DNA from: Myxococcales bacterium
GTDB taxonomy: Bacteria > Myxococcota_A > Polyangia > Polyangiales > Houyiibacteriaceae
Direction of reading: 5' to 3'
NCBI GenBank assembly: GCA_029863605.1
Contig: JAOTVB010000004.1
Location: forward strand, 1-64,000
Length of the DNA stretch: 64,000 nucleotides
Part shown: positions 52,953-62,348 of the stretch, piece after piece
Layout of the letters: every line of letters starts with the position of its first letter
Numbering within the stretch: position 1 is the stretch's first letter
Position numbers and translations under genes: made by a program
The notes under the pieces: model-generated
Told to the model about the DNA's origin: nothing
Database searches by the model: none
What the model saw: only the letters and a program-made list of their open reading frames with translations

Positions 52953-53888
52953 GTGCCGATACACGTGATGATTGACCAGGTCGGGAGAGAAATGGGGGAG
53001 CGCCTCGCATCGCTAGTCAACCGTCAGGAGCTTTTTGCTCGGCGACAGTACGAACCCGTGATTGCTGACGACGCGCTCGCTAGCGCAACTTCGACTTGGT
53101 TCGGCGTCGGCGTCGCGGCCGATTCGGCGAGCTGTGGTCTTCCAGTCGACGTGCTGATTCTCGTGTTCGCCCAAGAGATGGTTCGTCGCGAGCTCGGCCA
53201 TCTGAAGAGCACCATCTTGATCGCCGACAGTAATGCTTGTGACGCGGGTGTCCCTCGACTCGATGTGCACCGTGCAGCGTCGCTGGCGCAGGCTCCGCTC
53301 GAATTGCTGATCGACCGTTTTGGCTTCCCTGTCGAGATCCGCCGCGCTTCCCAGTTGGCGCCTGCGTCCGAAGTCGAGCGCAAGCAGCAAGCGCTCGAGA
53401 TCAAGAACGGCTATGTCGCCCAGCAACTAGTGCAGACCGAGATCATGCGTGAACGCGGTGCCGGCGTGAAGGTTGGTTGGGCGCTTTCTGCATGCACTTA
53501 CGACGAAACCTATTTCGATCGTTTGTACGCAAGCCGTTTTGGTCACCAGGTGACCTTTGCTTACACCATCGGGGGCCGCACCCTCAACCCGCAGCGGCCG
53601 CGAGCTTGCCCGTATCTGTGTCGGGAGCCGCGAGAGCGCTTGCTGCTGGGCGGTCGCGAAAACGCGGTTCACAAGCTCTATGCCGACACCAGCACGACCG
53701 CTGCCAGGGGCTACCGCCGGTTGCTCGGCAAGCTGGCTCGAGCGTACCGGCACCTCACCGGTGAAGACTCCGGCACGCCCGAGAGTTTCCTTCAGTTCGT
53801 AGTCGACCTATCGGCGGGGCCTGCTACTGCAGGAAAGCGGCGAGCCCGCGAATCGCGAGCCGGCGCCCCTTCGATTTTGTCTCCCTGA
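52953..53888 (+). CDS. Unrecognised protein
   Basis: I do not recognise this family. The frame codes for about 311 residues (GTG at 52953; an ATG at 52968 giving MIDQVGREMGERL is equally possible). It shows alternating strands and helices (VDVLILVFAQEMVRREL, STILIADSNA), then KVGW, YDETYFDRLYASRFG, FAYTIGGRTLNPQRPR and CPYLCREPRERLLLGG. The patterns KxGW and DExxFDxxY with a later GRT and PYLxxxxxxRLLL hint at a nucleotide-binding enzyme, possibly with a class I aminoacyl-tRNA-synthetase-like fold, but HIGH and KMSKS are not seen. The 3' end overlaps the convergent sulfotransferase by 65 bases. Confidence 0.7.
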   Translation: MPIHVMIDQVGREMGERLASLVNRQELFARRQYEPVIADDALASATSTWFGVGVAADSASCGLPVDVLILVFAQEMVRRELGHLKSTILIADSNACDAGVPRLDVHRAASLAQAPLELLIDRFGFPVEIRRASQLAPASEVERKQQALEIKNGYVAQQLVQTEIMRERGAGVKVGWALSACTYDETYFDRLYASRFGHQVTFAYTIGGRTLNPQRPRACPYLCREPRERLLLGGRENAVHKLYADTSTTAARGYRRLLGKLARAYRHLTGEDSGTPESFLQFVVDLSAGPATAGKRRARESRAGAPSILSP

Positions 53889-54708
53889 GAGATCGGACCT
53901 GCACGCCGTTCAGGGCACCCCGTCCTTGCCCGACTTCTCCGGTCCGAAGAAAAGATCGCGGCTTCACGCCGCGCTCGAGCAGAAGCGCCGTCGCGTGGTC
54001 GAAAATCGATTCGCGACGCTTCATCTGTTCGAATCCACTTTCGATCACCGCGCGTTGGATCGCTTGCTCGTTCCGCTCCCAGCCCAAAAAGTCGATCATT
54101 CGCTCGATGCATACGCGTCGGTCGCTGAGAAGAATTTCGTAGCGAAGGATCAATACGTCTGGGTCAGACGCGTGCGCCCGCCAGCCGGCAATGTGGTCGA
54201 ACCAGGAGCCGTATTGCACGCGGCCACGCATGAATTGACGGTAGAACTCATCGAGCGTTCCTTCGAACCCCAAGTACGCCTGATAGAAATGAAAGTATGA
54301 CAGGAGCACGTCGGGGCCTTCGCGTTCGACGTAGATGTAGCGTGCGCCGTCGGGGAGCCACTGCCGTGGCAGATGGCTCTTGAATATGCGCGGTGATGGC
54401 AAGCGGTTTAGATCGGAAGCGGTCAGCTCGCCGATCGCCAGAGACCGCTCGAACCAGGGAGACACTCGGGTCAAGTGTGGTGGATCTGGCTGATCTTCAT
54501 GCGTCAACAAGTAGAGAATCCATTGGGTCAGCGTCGTGCCCGAGCGTGGGTAGCTCGAAATGAACACGTCGCTCGGACGCACCTCGAAGTCCATGCGTCC
54601 GCGCAGGAAGTTGGTGATCCGGCGGGCATTGTCGAGATTGCGAACCGTCGAATCGAGGATACTCGTCGTAAGCCCGAGGACCCGGCTTGCTGTCTTGGTT
54701 GGCCGCAT
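53824..54708 (-). CDS. Cytosolic-type sulfotransferase (Sulfotransfer_1)
   Basis: A 294-residue PAPS-dependent sulfotransferase. The 5'-phosphosulfate loop is SSYPRSGTTL (51-60); FKSHLPRQWLP and VEREGPDVLLSYFHF match the 3'-phosphate and catalytic-His regions. The C-terminal FLRTGEVGQGRGAL corresponds to the RxGxxGDWKN motif of animal and plant enzymes, in degenerate form. Such enzymes sulfate steroids, phenols or flavonoids. Given the sterol genes, a sulfated sterol is a possible product; this is speculation. Confidence 0.88.
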   Translation of the reverse strand: MRPTKTASRVLGLTTSILDSTVRNLDNARRITNFLRGRMDFEVRPSDVFISSYPRSGTTLTQWILYLLTHEDQPDPPHLTRVSPWFERSLAIGELTASDLNRLPSPRIFKSHLPRQWLPDGARYIYVEREGPDVLLSYFHFYQAYLGFEGTLDEFYRQFMRGRVQYGSWFDHIAGWRAHASDPDVLILRYEILLSDRRVCIERMIDFLGWERNEQAIQRAVIESGFEQMKRRESIFDHATALLLERGVKPRSFLRTGEVGQGRGALNGVQVRSLRETKSKGRRLAIRGLAAFLQ

Positions 54709-54737
54709 GATTAGACCTGACTACCCTAGCACCGCCA

Positions 54738-55478
54738 GTGGACGCCCTAGCACACATCGCGACGCCCGAGTTCGCCATAGCTTTCGTCGTCACGTTCATC
54801 GCCGCGACGCTTCAGAGCACGGTGGGCTTTGGCTTCGCCCTCCTGAGCGTGCCGCTGTTGTCGCTTCTCGACCCAATTTTCGCGCCCGTCCCACAGCTGA
54901 TCGTCGTCTTGCCCCTCACCATTGCCATCGTCCTTCGCGAATGGCGAGCCGTCGAGCCGCGAAGCACGTTGTGGATCTTCGCGGGACGCATTCCCGGCGC
55001 ATTCGTCGGCGTCGCTTTGCTCAAGTTCCTTTCAGCGCCGGCCTTGGACATGCTCATGTCGTCGATGGTGTTGATCGGTGTGGCTCTCGTGGTAAGCAGC
55101 GCCGCGTTTCGGCGGACTCGGTGGACCGAATTCGTCGCAGGCGGTGCTTCGGGCATCATGGGGATGGTCTCGGCTATCGGTGGGCCGCCCATTGCCCTCC
55201 TCTACCGAAACGACACCGGCCCGACGGTGCGCGCCAATCTCGGACTGGTCTTCGCGATTGGAGTCTGCATTACGATCGCGGTTCGCACGGGGGCAGGCGA
55301 AGTCAGCCTGGACGAGGTGGTCGTCGGCCTTGCGTTCATTCCCGCCGTCCTCATGGGTCTCCGTGCGAGCCGTAGTCTTCTCCCCCGGGTCGAGGGAACG
55401 GGCCTTCGCAACGCGATCGTCATCGTCGCAGGCGCAGCCGCCCTGATGTTGCTCGTCCGCGGAGCGCTCAACTGGTGA
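54738..55478 (+). CDS. TauE/SafE family sulfite exporter-like permease
   Basis: A 246-residue membrane protein with seven to eight helices and the family's two symmetric motifs (FIAATLQSTVGFGFALLSVPLL and FVAGGASGIMGMVSAIGGPPIALLY). GTG start at 54738. The family exports sulfite or organosulfonates across the inner membrane. It is divergent from the sulfotransferase (29 bases), which could be chance. It overlaps the convergent L,D-transpeptidase gene by 11 bases. Confidence 0.9.
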   Translation: MDALAHIATPEFAIAFVVTFIAATLQSTVGFGFALLSVPLLSLLDPIFAPVPQLIVVLPLTIAIVLREWRAVEPRSTLWIFAGRIPGAFVGVALLKFLSAPALDMLMSSMVLIGVALVVSSAAFRRTRWTEFVAGGASGIMGMVSAIGGPPIALLYRNDTGPTVRANLGLVFAIGVCITIAVRTGAGEVSLDEVVVGLAFIPAVLMGLRASRSLLPRVEGTGLRNAIVIVAGAAALMLLVRGALNW

Positions 55479-56898
55479 AGTACACCCAAGTCGTCTCCGG
55501 CCGAAAGCGAACCCCATGCCACGCGGGCGGCACGTCGGGGTCGCTCCAGTAGTATAACCAACGGGCGTCCACAGGAGCGATGTTGGTGCAGCCATGACTA
55601 CGCACCTTCCCGAAATCGGTGTGCCAATACGCTCCGTGAAGCGCGTACCCTTCGTGGTAGTACATCGTCCAAGGGACCTCTTCGACCTCGTAGAAGCCGT
55701 CGATTGGATCGGTAGCATTCATCGTGGTCGAGATATGCTTTTCCTGGACTTGGAATGTGCCGGTTGGCGGCTCGTAGCCTTCCTTGCCGCTCGAGACTAC
55801 CGTCGCGTAGACGGGCCGATCTCCTTCGTATGCGACCAGTGTTTGCTCGCTGAGGTCGACGTGGATCCATTTGGTGTTCGCGGGAATGCCGCTTGGGCGC
55901 TTCACGTCGCGAACGATCCGCACCTCTTCACGAAGCACGATGCCCTCTGACCCTGCCACGTAGGCTCGGTCGCCCTCGTGAAACTCTTCTTTGATGACGA
56001 ACCGGACGTGCCTCTCGGCGATTCCAATGTTCGCTAGCGTCCCCTTGCGACGCTCGAGGAGGGGCCGATCTTCTCCATAGACGAAGGCGATGGGAAGCTC
56101 CCAGCCGTCCTTGCCGAGCCGCTCGCCCCGCACGACTTCCGGGTTGCGAAGCTCGAGGTCGCCCTCGCGCACGTAGCGATTGCGGACCGTGCGATAAAAC
56201 ACGGCACCGTCGGCCTCACGGGTTTCGGTTTCGGCAAGGGCGAGAAAGTAGTCGCCCTCCATCAGCGAAGAGACCACCTCCGGAGTCGGGCCCTTCTTTT
56301 CCATCGCCCGGCGTGCCTGCTTCTCTTCTTGGACCGTGGGCATACGGTAGTAGCGCGGAGCGCGCTTGGTCGTGACTCGTGCGTACTGATACGGAAGGCG
56401 CGCCTCGACCTTTGCGGGAGGGACCCCGTAGCTGTCGCTGCTCGGTTTGTCGCTCACGTGGAAGCCGAGACTCGTGCAGACGTAGCCAAATGGCTCGGCC
56501 TTGTACCAGGTCCCATCGTTACAGCCCGAGCCGTTTACGATCCCACCGACCCGTAGGATGCTTCCTCGCCGGACGATTCCTGCGACACCAGGCTTGTCGC
56601 CGGCTTTGTCGTAGATGAACGCATCATAGTGAAACGCTTTGCCAAAGAGCTCGCTTCGACCCGGGTTGTTCTTGGGAGGTGAAGGAGTATCCCAATCGTT
56701 GGTCGGGGCTTGCAGAACCCGCTGCCGGCCCTTGTTCGCGGCTGACGAAGACGCGCCATGGTCGGTGTGGCCGCCGCGAGGCTGGCGTTCTTCGATTCCC
56801 GTCTCCTGCTCACCGAATGCGACGGTACCCCCTCCGATGCAAGCGGTGACGATGACGAGAAAGATGACGGTCCAAGGGTTCTCAAGGAGTCGGCTCAT
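55468..56898 (-). CDS. L,D-transpeptidase (YkuD domain)
   Basis: A 476-residue envelope protein with an N-terminal membrane/signal segment. A low-complexity region, a central domain of SH3-like character (RRGSILRVGGIVNGSGC) and a C-terminal YkuD catalytic domain follow (IHVDLSEQTLVAYEGDRPVY, LHGAYWH and SHGCTNI with the nucleophile Cys437). It forms 3-3 cross-links or attaches lipoproteins to peptidoglycan. Family architecture is complete. Confidence 0.93.
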   Translation of the reverse strand: MSRLLENPWTVIFLVIVTACIGGGTVAFGEQETGIEERQPRGGHTDHGASSSAANKGRQRVLQAPTNDWDTPSPPKNNPGRSELFGKAFHYDAFIYDKAGDKPGVAGIVRRGSILRVGGIVNGSGCNDGTWYKAEPFGYVCTSLGFHVSDKPSSDSYGVPPAKVEARLPYQYARVTTKRAPRYYRMPTVQEEKQARRAMEKKGPTPEVVSSLMEGDYFLALAETETREADGAVFYRTVRNRYVREGDLELRNPEVVRGERLGKDGWELPIAFVYGEDRPLLERRKGTLANIGIAERHVRFVIKEEFHEGDRAYVAGSEGIVLREEVRIVRDVKRPSGIPANTKWIHVDLSEQTLVAYEGDRPVYATVVSSGKEGYEPPTGTFQVQEKHISTTMNATDPIDGFYEVEEVPWTMYYHEGYALHGAYWHTDFGKVRSHGCTNIAPVDARWLYYWSDPDVPPAWHGVRFRPETTWVYFTS

Positions 56899-56953
56899 TG
56901 GATCGCCCGGAGGATAGCGCCCCTCGCGAGGGAATCAAAAGATCAGTATCAAC

Positions 56954-57130
56954 CTACTCGTCCATGTCTCGCTGGTAGGTCGATTGAGTATCGATGGGCG
57001 GTTCGAGCGCCGCATCGTTGGCCGCCTCCTGGTCTTCCTTGAACGCGGCCTCCTGGCGCGCCATCTCCGGCGTGACTCCGGTTCGGGCGTGCATCCGAAG
57101 TCGAATGCCGCTCGGCCATGCTACTCGCAA
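56954..57130 (-). CDS. Possible small protein downstream of the hydrolase lipoprotein
   Basis: A 58-codon frame that could start at TTG 57130, 23 bases after the hydrolase stop (an internal ATG is also available). It would end EAAFKEDQEAANDAALEPP then a charged C-terminus. The acidic, Glu/Asp/Ala-rich end looks like a real protein rather than antisense noise, but start codon and ribosome-binding site are weak. Otherwise the 254 bases 56899-57152 hold nothing I can name. Confidence 0.3.
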   Translation of the reverse strand: MRVAWPSGIRLRMHARTGVTPEMARQEAAFKEDQEAANDAALEPPIDTQSTYQRDMDE

Positions 57131-57152
57131 GGTCGCCCTGGTTCGACCTCGA

Positions 57153-59222
57153 CTACAAGTCGTCTGCATCACATGGGCCGTTGCAGAGGTTTTCGACGAC
57201 GCCGGTCTGGTAGAAAGTGCGGAGGGTGGTGCCCAGTGGAACAAGCTCAACCGCACGCCCATGAGGGTCCTGCATCGAATCGTCCCATGGAGGGAAGTTG
57301 CCGATCGGGGCTTCCGGGTTGCCGAAGTCGACTTCGATCATTCCGGAGCCGGAGTGCGCGCCGGTCGCGACATCGAGGCCCCACACCGGCCGAATGAGGG
57401 GAGCGAGATTCACCACGCCGCCGATCGTCCGCGCCATGATGTGCGCGCCGAGGTTGGTGACTTGGTGATCGCTCTTCGATACCTGGATGAGCACCTCGTG
57501 CGGAGGCGTGTTCGGGAATCGGTCGGTCCGGATGTATTTCGAGTACCCCGTGGGCTCGGCGCGGTCCCAGAGTCCCTGGATGAGCGCGAGATTCATCTGC
57601 ACGTCGAGCCCGTTCCAGTCGTATTGATCGTACATGAGCGGCGCGAACGCATCGACGTTGACGCTTCGGTTGAGTAGGAGGTTGTAGGACTGACCTGGAA
57701 CCGCTAGCAATCCGCGTTCGATGTCGGTCGAGAGCGCCATGATACTCGCGCCGAGAATGCCACCTTGGCTGCCGCCGAAATAATAGCGCTTGTCCCCGTC
57801 GATCATCGCGCCACCGCAATCGTTGGTGAGTGCCTGATTGAGTGGTGTCATCGCTCCGCCGTTGGCTTCGCGCGACAACGTCCGCATCGCCATCAAGAAG
57901 TTCAGGAAGCCTTGATGCATGCGCTCAGGGATGGCGCGAAAGTCTGACCAATCACCTCCGCCCAGCGCGGTGATGATCGTCGCTTGATCGTCGGAGGCGA
58001 AGCCTTTGAAGTCGAGCGCGAAGCCGACGAGGTTGAGCGGTGCCGCGATCTCTTGGAACCCAAGCACTTGCTCTTTGGTCCCGAGCTGGCCGTGGCCGAA
58101 TTGGACGAGCGGGGCGGGGTCGGTTTGCGCGCTTTGCGGGACGACCATCGCCGCTGAGTACGCGAAGGTGCCGTTCTGCATCGGCATCCCGTCACTTCCG
58201 AAATTGAGGAACGCGCCCGCGTTTCCGTCGGTCATGTACAGGGGCATGCCGTCGAATGTGATTTCCAGGCGGCAAGCGATGCCTGCCTCGACTCCCTCTG
58301 CGATCGCCTCGATCGTGTAGCTGACCCCATCCGGAAAGCTGGCCAACGCGTCGTCGCGGATGTGCACCATCCAGTCCGTGTTGTTCTTTCGGCTCGCGGT
58401 CGTGAAGTCCCACGCGAGCTGTAGGTCTTCGCGGTCGATGCCTGCGATCCCGAGTCGCGAGAAAACGTCCTCGAAGTGCACCCGCCGCGACTCGATCACC
58501 AAATCATCTGAAGGCGTGTCGTCCCTCAGCTCCTGAAAGCCAGCCGAGGGAGCGATAGGGGTGCCCATGTCGTCTAGGACCCCGCGGATCGCGACGATGT
58601 AGCGGGTCGCGTCCTCGAGGCGGATCGCAGGTCGCACCATGAGCGCCCGCTCTTTTCGGAGCTCGTCGACGCTTCGGTCGATTGTGAAGTCAGGACGATC
58701 CGCGTTGGCATCCACGCGTATCTTGGCCTGCACGACGTACTCGTCGAGGTCGACCCAATGGGCAACACGCACCCCCGTCTCGGCGTTGATGATCACGGTA
58801 GGGGAGTCAGGGGCCAGCGAAGCTTCGATGGTGTCCGAGGTCGGGAGCCCAGTGGTCGTCGCACCCGGCATGTGGGTCATCGCGGCGATCCCGGGTGAGA
58901 ACCCATCGGCTTCGTTGAAGGCGCCCGGATCGGAGCGTACGCCGTCGTCATTTTCGGGCATGATCACTTCCGGCAGCGCGAGTCGCATTCCGGTTGCGGT
59001 CGTCAGGTCCTCGGTCGTCCAGTAGTCGTTCGGGTACGGGAAGCCGCAGTAGCTGGGTGTCAACGGGTCACAGCCAAGTGGTGGTGCCGGGGTCGCTCCG
59101 CCGCTCCCTCCGCCTCCGCCAGCGCCTCCCGTTCCACTCGACCCGCTCGAGTCGGTTCCGCAACCAAGAATCGATAGCCCAGCCGCGACCAGACCAATCC
59201 AAGAGTATTTCCAAAAAGACAT
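57153..59222 (-). CDS. Large alpha/beta-hydrolase lipoprotein
   Basis: A 689-residue lipoprotein (LSILGC, followed by a Gly/Ser linker). The first 300 residues resemble the N-terminal domain of secreted lipase-like proteins (YPNDYWTTEDLTTATG, IEASLAPDSPTVIINAETG, LQLAWDFTTAS). The second half is an alpha/beta hydrolase with the nucleophile elbow YFGGSQGGILG (GxSxG) and possible acid and base in QVSKSDHQV and DPHGRAVEL. It is probably a surface-exposed esterase or lipase. Similar proteins with the WDF-TAS segment occur widely in Myxococcota, mostly uncharacterised. Confidence 0.82.
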   Translation of the reverse strand: MSFWKYSWIGLVAAGLSILGCGTDSSGSSGTGGAGGGGGSGGATPAPPLGCDPLTPSYCGFPYPNDYWTTEDLTTATGMRLALPEVIMPENDDGVRSDPGAFNEADGFSPGIAAMTHMPGATTTGLPTSDTIEASLAPDSPTVIINAETGVRVAHWVDLDEYVVQAKIRVDANADRPDFTIDRSVDELRKERALMVRPAIRLEDATRYIVAIRGVLDDMGTPIAPSAGFQELRDDTPSDDLVIESRRVHFEDVFSRLGIAGIDREDLQLAWDFTTASRKNNTDWMVHIRDDALASFPDGVSYTIEAIAEGVEAGIACRLEITFDGMPLYMTDGNAGAFLNFGSDGMPMQNGTFAYSAAMVVPQSAQTDPAPLVQFGHGQLGTKEQVLGFQEIAAPLNLVGFALDFKGFASDDQATIITALGGGDWSDFRAIPERMHQGFLNFLMAMRTLSREANGGAMTPLNQALTNDCGGAMIDGDKRYYFGGSQGGILGASIMALSTDIERGLLAVPGQSYNLLLNRSVNVDAFAPLMYDQYDWNGLDVQMNLALIQGLWDRAEPTGYSKYIRTDRFPNTPPHEVLIQVSKSDHQVTNLGAHIMARTIGGVVNLAPLIRPVWGLDVATGAHSGSGMIEVDFGNPEAPIGNFPPWDDSMQDPHGRAVELVPLGTTLRTFYQTGVVENLCNGPCDADDL

Positions 59223-59342
59223 GCGCGGGATACTAGTGGCGTTGGGGCGCCTTTTCTAGAGGCTATCCGCGAAACGACTTTCAACCAGCTCAGTCGAACG
59301 GCCCGGAGTGCTAGGATGCGGTTTTCGCGCGAGGATTAGGCA

Positions 59343-60140
59343 ATGAAAACAGCAGTCGTGACAGGTGCGGGGAAGGGGCTCGGTCGGCGGATCGCCGGTG
59401 GGCTCGCAGACAAGGGCTTCGCGGTCTTGGTTACCGACGTCGATGAAGCTGCAGCAAAGGCGACAGCAGCCGCGATCGGCCCGCAGGCGTGGTCGATGCA
59501 ACAAGACGTCCGCGACCCCGCATCGCATCGGGCGGTTGCCAAGGCGGCCGAAGAGCGTGGCTCTTTGAAGCTATGGGTCAACAACGCAGGCGTATTGACT
59601 GTTGGCCCGGCCTGGGAGCTCGACGAGGACACCGTAAGGCAACACGTCGATGTGAATTTGCTCGGAGTGGTGTGGGGGTCACGCGCCGCGGTCGATTGCA
59701 TGCGCGTCAACGGTGGACACATCATCAATATCGCGTCGTTGTCGGCGCTCGCGCCGGTGCCGGGCCTCGCGGTTTATGCCGCCACCAAGAGCGCAGTGCT
59801 CGGATACTCGATATCGCTCCAAGGAGATCTCGCGCAAGGCGATCTTCCGATCAAAGTGAGCGCCGTCTGTCCGGACGCGATCGACACCGACTTGGTGAGG
59901 GACGTCGCTCATCATCGGGACGCGAGCCTTCTGTTCTCGGCCAGCAAGCTTTTGACCGTTGAACAGGTTGGGGACGCGGTCCTCGACCTGGTCGACAACC
60001 CCAAGCTTGTCGTCACGATGCCTCGCAGGCGGGCCATGCTCGCGCATGTCCTGCGCCCGTTCCCGACGACCGGCCTCAGGTTGCTCGAGCCGTTTCGTCG
60101 GGCTGGCGAGCGTCGGTTGGAGGCGTTGAAAAAGCGTTAG
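59343..60140 (+). CDS. Short-chain dehydrogenase/reductase
   Basis: A 265-residue SDR with TGAGKGLG (7-14), NNAGVL, a Ser in INIASLSAL and YAATK. A basic C-terminal tail (RPFPTTGLRLLEPFRRAGERR) resembles that of the SDR at 40915. It stands alone with no operon partner. The substrate is unknown. Confidence 0.9.
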   Translation: MKTAVVTGAGKGLGRRIAGGLADKGFAVLVTDVDEAAAKATAAAIGPQAWSMQQDVRDPASHRAVAKAAEERGSLKLWVNNAGVLTVGPAWELDEDTVRQHVDVNLLGVVWGSRAAVDCMRVNGGHIINIASLSALAPVPGLAVYAATKSAVLGYSISLQGDLAQGDLPIKVSAVCPDAIDTDLVRDVAHHRDASLLFSASKLLTVEQVGDAVLDLVDNPKLVVTMPRRRAMLAHVLRPFPTTGLRLLEPFRRAGERRLEALKKR

Positions 60141-60205
60141 CCGTCGGCCTCGTCGATTGAACAATCATTTGCGCTGCTATAGGGTCTCGCGGTCAGGAGG
60201 TCACT

Positions 60206-60949
60206 ATGGGAGTCTCTGGCCTGAAACCAGCCGCACTCGTTCTCGCGCTTTTTCTTCCAGCATCTCTTGGTTCAGCACAATGGGACCCATCGACCGAACC
60301 GGGGACATCGACCACCGCCACGGTTGCCCCCACGCAGCCACCCGCTCCTCCGAAAATGGTGGAAACCCCGCCTCCCGCCCAGCCCACACTTGAAGAGACG
60401 AAGAAGAAGAAGCTCGAAGTCGGCTTCACTTGGGCGCTTCAGGTCGGCGTTCCGGTCTTCCTCGATGTCGACCGGGACACCGTCAAGGCCGGCGCGGATA
60501 TCAGCTTCTTTGCAGGGGCCGACTTCGGCTATTTCATCGTCGGAGGCGCGGCCGGCATCGGCTGGAACCCGATCGACCTCAACAATTCGGGGATCGCAGG
60601 GCTGTCTGGCCGAAGCCCGGTGACTCGATTGTTTCTATCGATCCCCGAGTTCCGGGTTCAGGTTCCCGATCTCAAAGTCGTGCTGCCATACGTCAGCGGG
60701 TCCTTTGACATCAACTGGTGGAACTTTCGCGAAACGGAGGTGATCTGTGGCTTTTACTATTGCAGCCAAACCTCGGTATACCGCTTCACTCCAGGCTTCA
60801 CCGGCAGAGGAGGTCTGGCTTTCGAGGCCAAGAAAGGCATCTACGTCGATCTCGGGCTTCGTTACTCGTTCACCGGCAAGGGAGATTTCTTCCGGCAATC
60901 GCGTTGGTACCTCACGCCCTACGTCGGCGTTCTCGTTCGCCGCCGCTAA
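60206..60949 (+). CDS. Outer-membrane beta-barrel-like protein
   Basis: A 247-residue exported protein with a Sec signal (ending LGSAQ) after AGGAGG, a Pro/Thr-rich linker, a short Lys run (KKKK) and a barrel-like part of alternating strands ending RWYLTPYVGVLVRRR. Two cysteines (ICGFYYC) may pair. No specific family is recognised. It overlaps the convergent PPOX gene by 4 bases. Confidence 0.65.
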   Translation: MGVSGLKPAALVLALFLPASLGSAQWDPSTEPGTSTTATVAPTQPPAPPKMVETPPPAQPTLEETKKKKLEVGFTWALQVGVPVFLDVDRDTVKAGADISFFAGADFGYFIVGGAAGIGWNPIDLNNSGIAGLSGRSPVTRLFLSIPEFRVQVPDLKVVLPYVSGSFDINWWNFRETEVICGFYYCSQTSVYRFTPGFTGRGGLAFEAKKGIYVDLGLRYSFTGKGDFFRQSRWYLTPYVGVLVRRR

Positions 60950-61332
60950 CCCTCCGCCACGTCGACGGCGATGAAGGCCCAGTTCTTCTTCGTGCGTCCG
61001 ATGCGCGCCCCCCAGTCCGCAAGCTTCATCTGCCATCCATACTTGCGGTGAAGCGCGTCGAGGATCGCCTTTTGACCCGCCTTGTCTTCGACCATGCGTG
61101 CCGTACCGTCATGCCAAGGCCCTTTGAGCCCCCCTCGGACGCCGCACTCGGCGATTCGGATTTTCGGGTTCCGTCGCAAGCGCTTCACCTTGTACGAATC
61201 ACCGTTGGTGAAGATCCCCAACTGATTGCCCGTTCTGGCAACCCAAACTGGCGTCTGCACGCCAGTGCCGTTCTTGCGAAACGTTTCGAGGTTGACGTAC
61301 GGTGTTTTGCCCAGGGTCTCGATGGCCGACAT
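60946..61332 (-). CDS. PPOX-class flavin/F420-dependent oxidoreductase
   Basis: A 128-residue split-barrel protein (ATG at 61332; the longer frame is antisense read-through). Features are TPVWVARTGNQLGIFTNGDSYKVKRLRRNPKIRIAEC in the cofactor-binding part and a short C-terminal helix-strand end. Proteins of this size are annotated as PPOX-class F420-dependent enzymes in actinobacteria; whether this organism has F420 is not known from the window. FMN is the alternative cofactor. Confidence 0.8.
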   Translation of the reverse strand: MSAIETLGKTPYVNLETFRKNGTGVQTPVWVARTGNQLGIFTNGDSYKVKRLRRNPKIRIAECGVRGGLKGPWHDGTARMVEDKAGQKAILDALHRKYGWQMKLADWGARIGRTKKNWAFIAVDVAEG

Positions 61333-61370
61333 TCCGCAAGCATAGTGGTCTCGGCCAAAATGGAAAGCGC

Positions 61371-62333
61371 TCAGGAGGCGCCTTCGAGGCGTGCCATCAC
61401 ATCTGCGGTCAACAGCGGCATCACTTGCAGCGCTTCCATGTTCTCTCGGACCTGCTCTACGCGGCTCGCGCCGGTGATGACCGTCGACACGTGCGGGTTC
61501 TTGGCGCACCATGCGATGGCGAGCTGGGCGGGGGTGCAACCGAGCTCTTTCGCGACAGCGACCGCCTTCCGCGCCGTGTCGTGACTGGCGGGCGAGACGA
61601 TCATCTCGCGCAGCCATTCGTAGCCCGGTAGGTTTGCCCGGCTCTCTTCGGGCACCCCGTCGAGGTACTTTCCGGTGAGCGCGCCCGATGCGAGCGGGCT
61701 CCATGTCGTCGTACCCATTCCGTACTGCTCGTAGAGGGGCGCGTACTCCTCCTCTACCCGTTCTCGAGAGAGCAGATTGTACTGCGGCTGCTCCGTCACC
61801 GGCTTTCGCAGGCCGTATCTCTCCGCGATTTCGTATGCATCGGCGATCGCATGCGCCGGCCACTCCGACGTACCCCAATAGAGCGCACGGCCCGAGGAGA
61901 CGATGTCGTGCATCGCCCAAACCGTCTCTTCGACCGGGGTGTTGGGGTCGGCTCGGTGGCAAAACAACAAATCGACGAAATCGGTGCCCAAACGCTCGAG
62001 TGAGCCGTCGATCGCGTGCAGCAGATACTTTCGGTTGAGGGTGTTCCTCGTGTTGGGACCTTCGCGGAGGCCCCAGTAGAGCTTCGTCGAAACCAGATAA
62101 GACTCGCGGGGCCAGCCGAGCTCGCGCGCGACATCACCCATGATCTTTTCCGACGCGCCGTTCGCATAGATCTCAGCGTTGTCGAAGAAGTTCACTCCGG
62201 CATCCCACGCCGTCTGCATGCACTCGAGGGCCGTTTGATGACCGAGCTGATTGTGGAACGTCACCCAGGAGCCGAAGGACAATACGCTGACTTTGACGCC
62301 AGCTTGACCGAGTCGCCGATACTCCATTTCCAT
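61371..62333 (-). CDS. Aldo/keto reductase (Kv-beta-like, AKR6 type)
   Basis: A 320-residue NADPH-dependent aldo/keto reductase. The catalytic tetrad is visible: Asp in [11 protein letters not shown] with its Tyr, Lys in VSTKLYWG and His in LLFCHRAD. Close to voltage-gated potassium channel beta-subunit-like AKRs ([29 protein letters not shown]). Full length. It precedes the PPOX gene on the same strand. The substrate is unknown. Confidence 0.93.
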   Translation of the reverse strand: MEMEYRRLGQAGVKVSVLSFGSWVTFHNQLGHQTALECMQTAWDAGVNFFDNAEIYANGASEKIMGDVARELGWPRESYLVSTKLYWGLREGPNTRNTLNRKYLLHAIDGSLERLGTDFVDLLFCHRADPNTPVEETVWAMHDIVSSGRALYWGTSEWPAHAIADAYEIAERYGLRKPVTEQPQYNLLSRERVEEEYAPLYEQYGMGTTTWSPLASGALTGKYLDGVPEESRANLPGYEWLREMIVSPASHDTARKAVAVAKELGCTPAQLAIAWCAKNPHVSTVITGASRVEQVRENMEALQVMPLLTADVMARLEGAS

Positions 62334-62348
62334 GGCGTTCCTTTGAAC

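Noticed and set aside
61333-61962. Upstream extension of the PPOX frame
   Set aside because: This part is out of frame with, and overlapped by, the aldo/keto reductase gene, and is Arg-rich noise.
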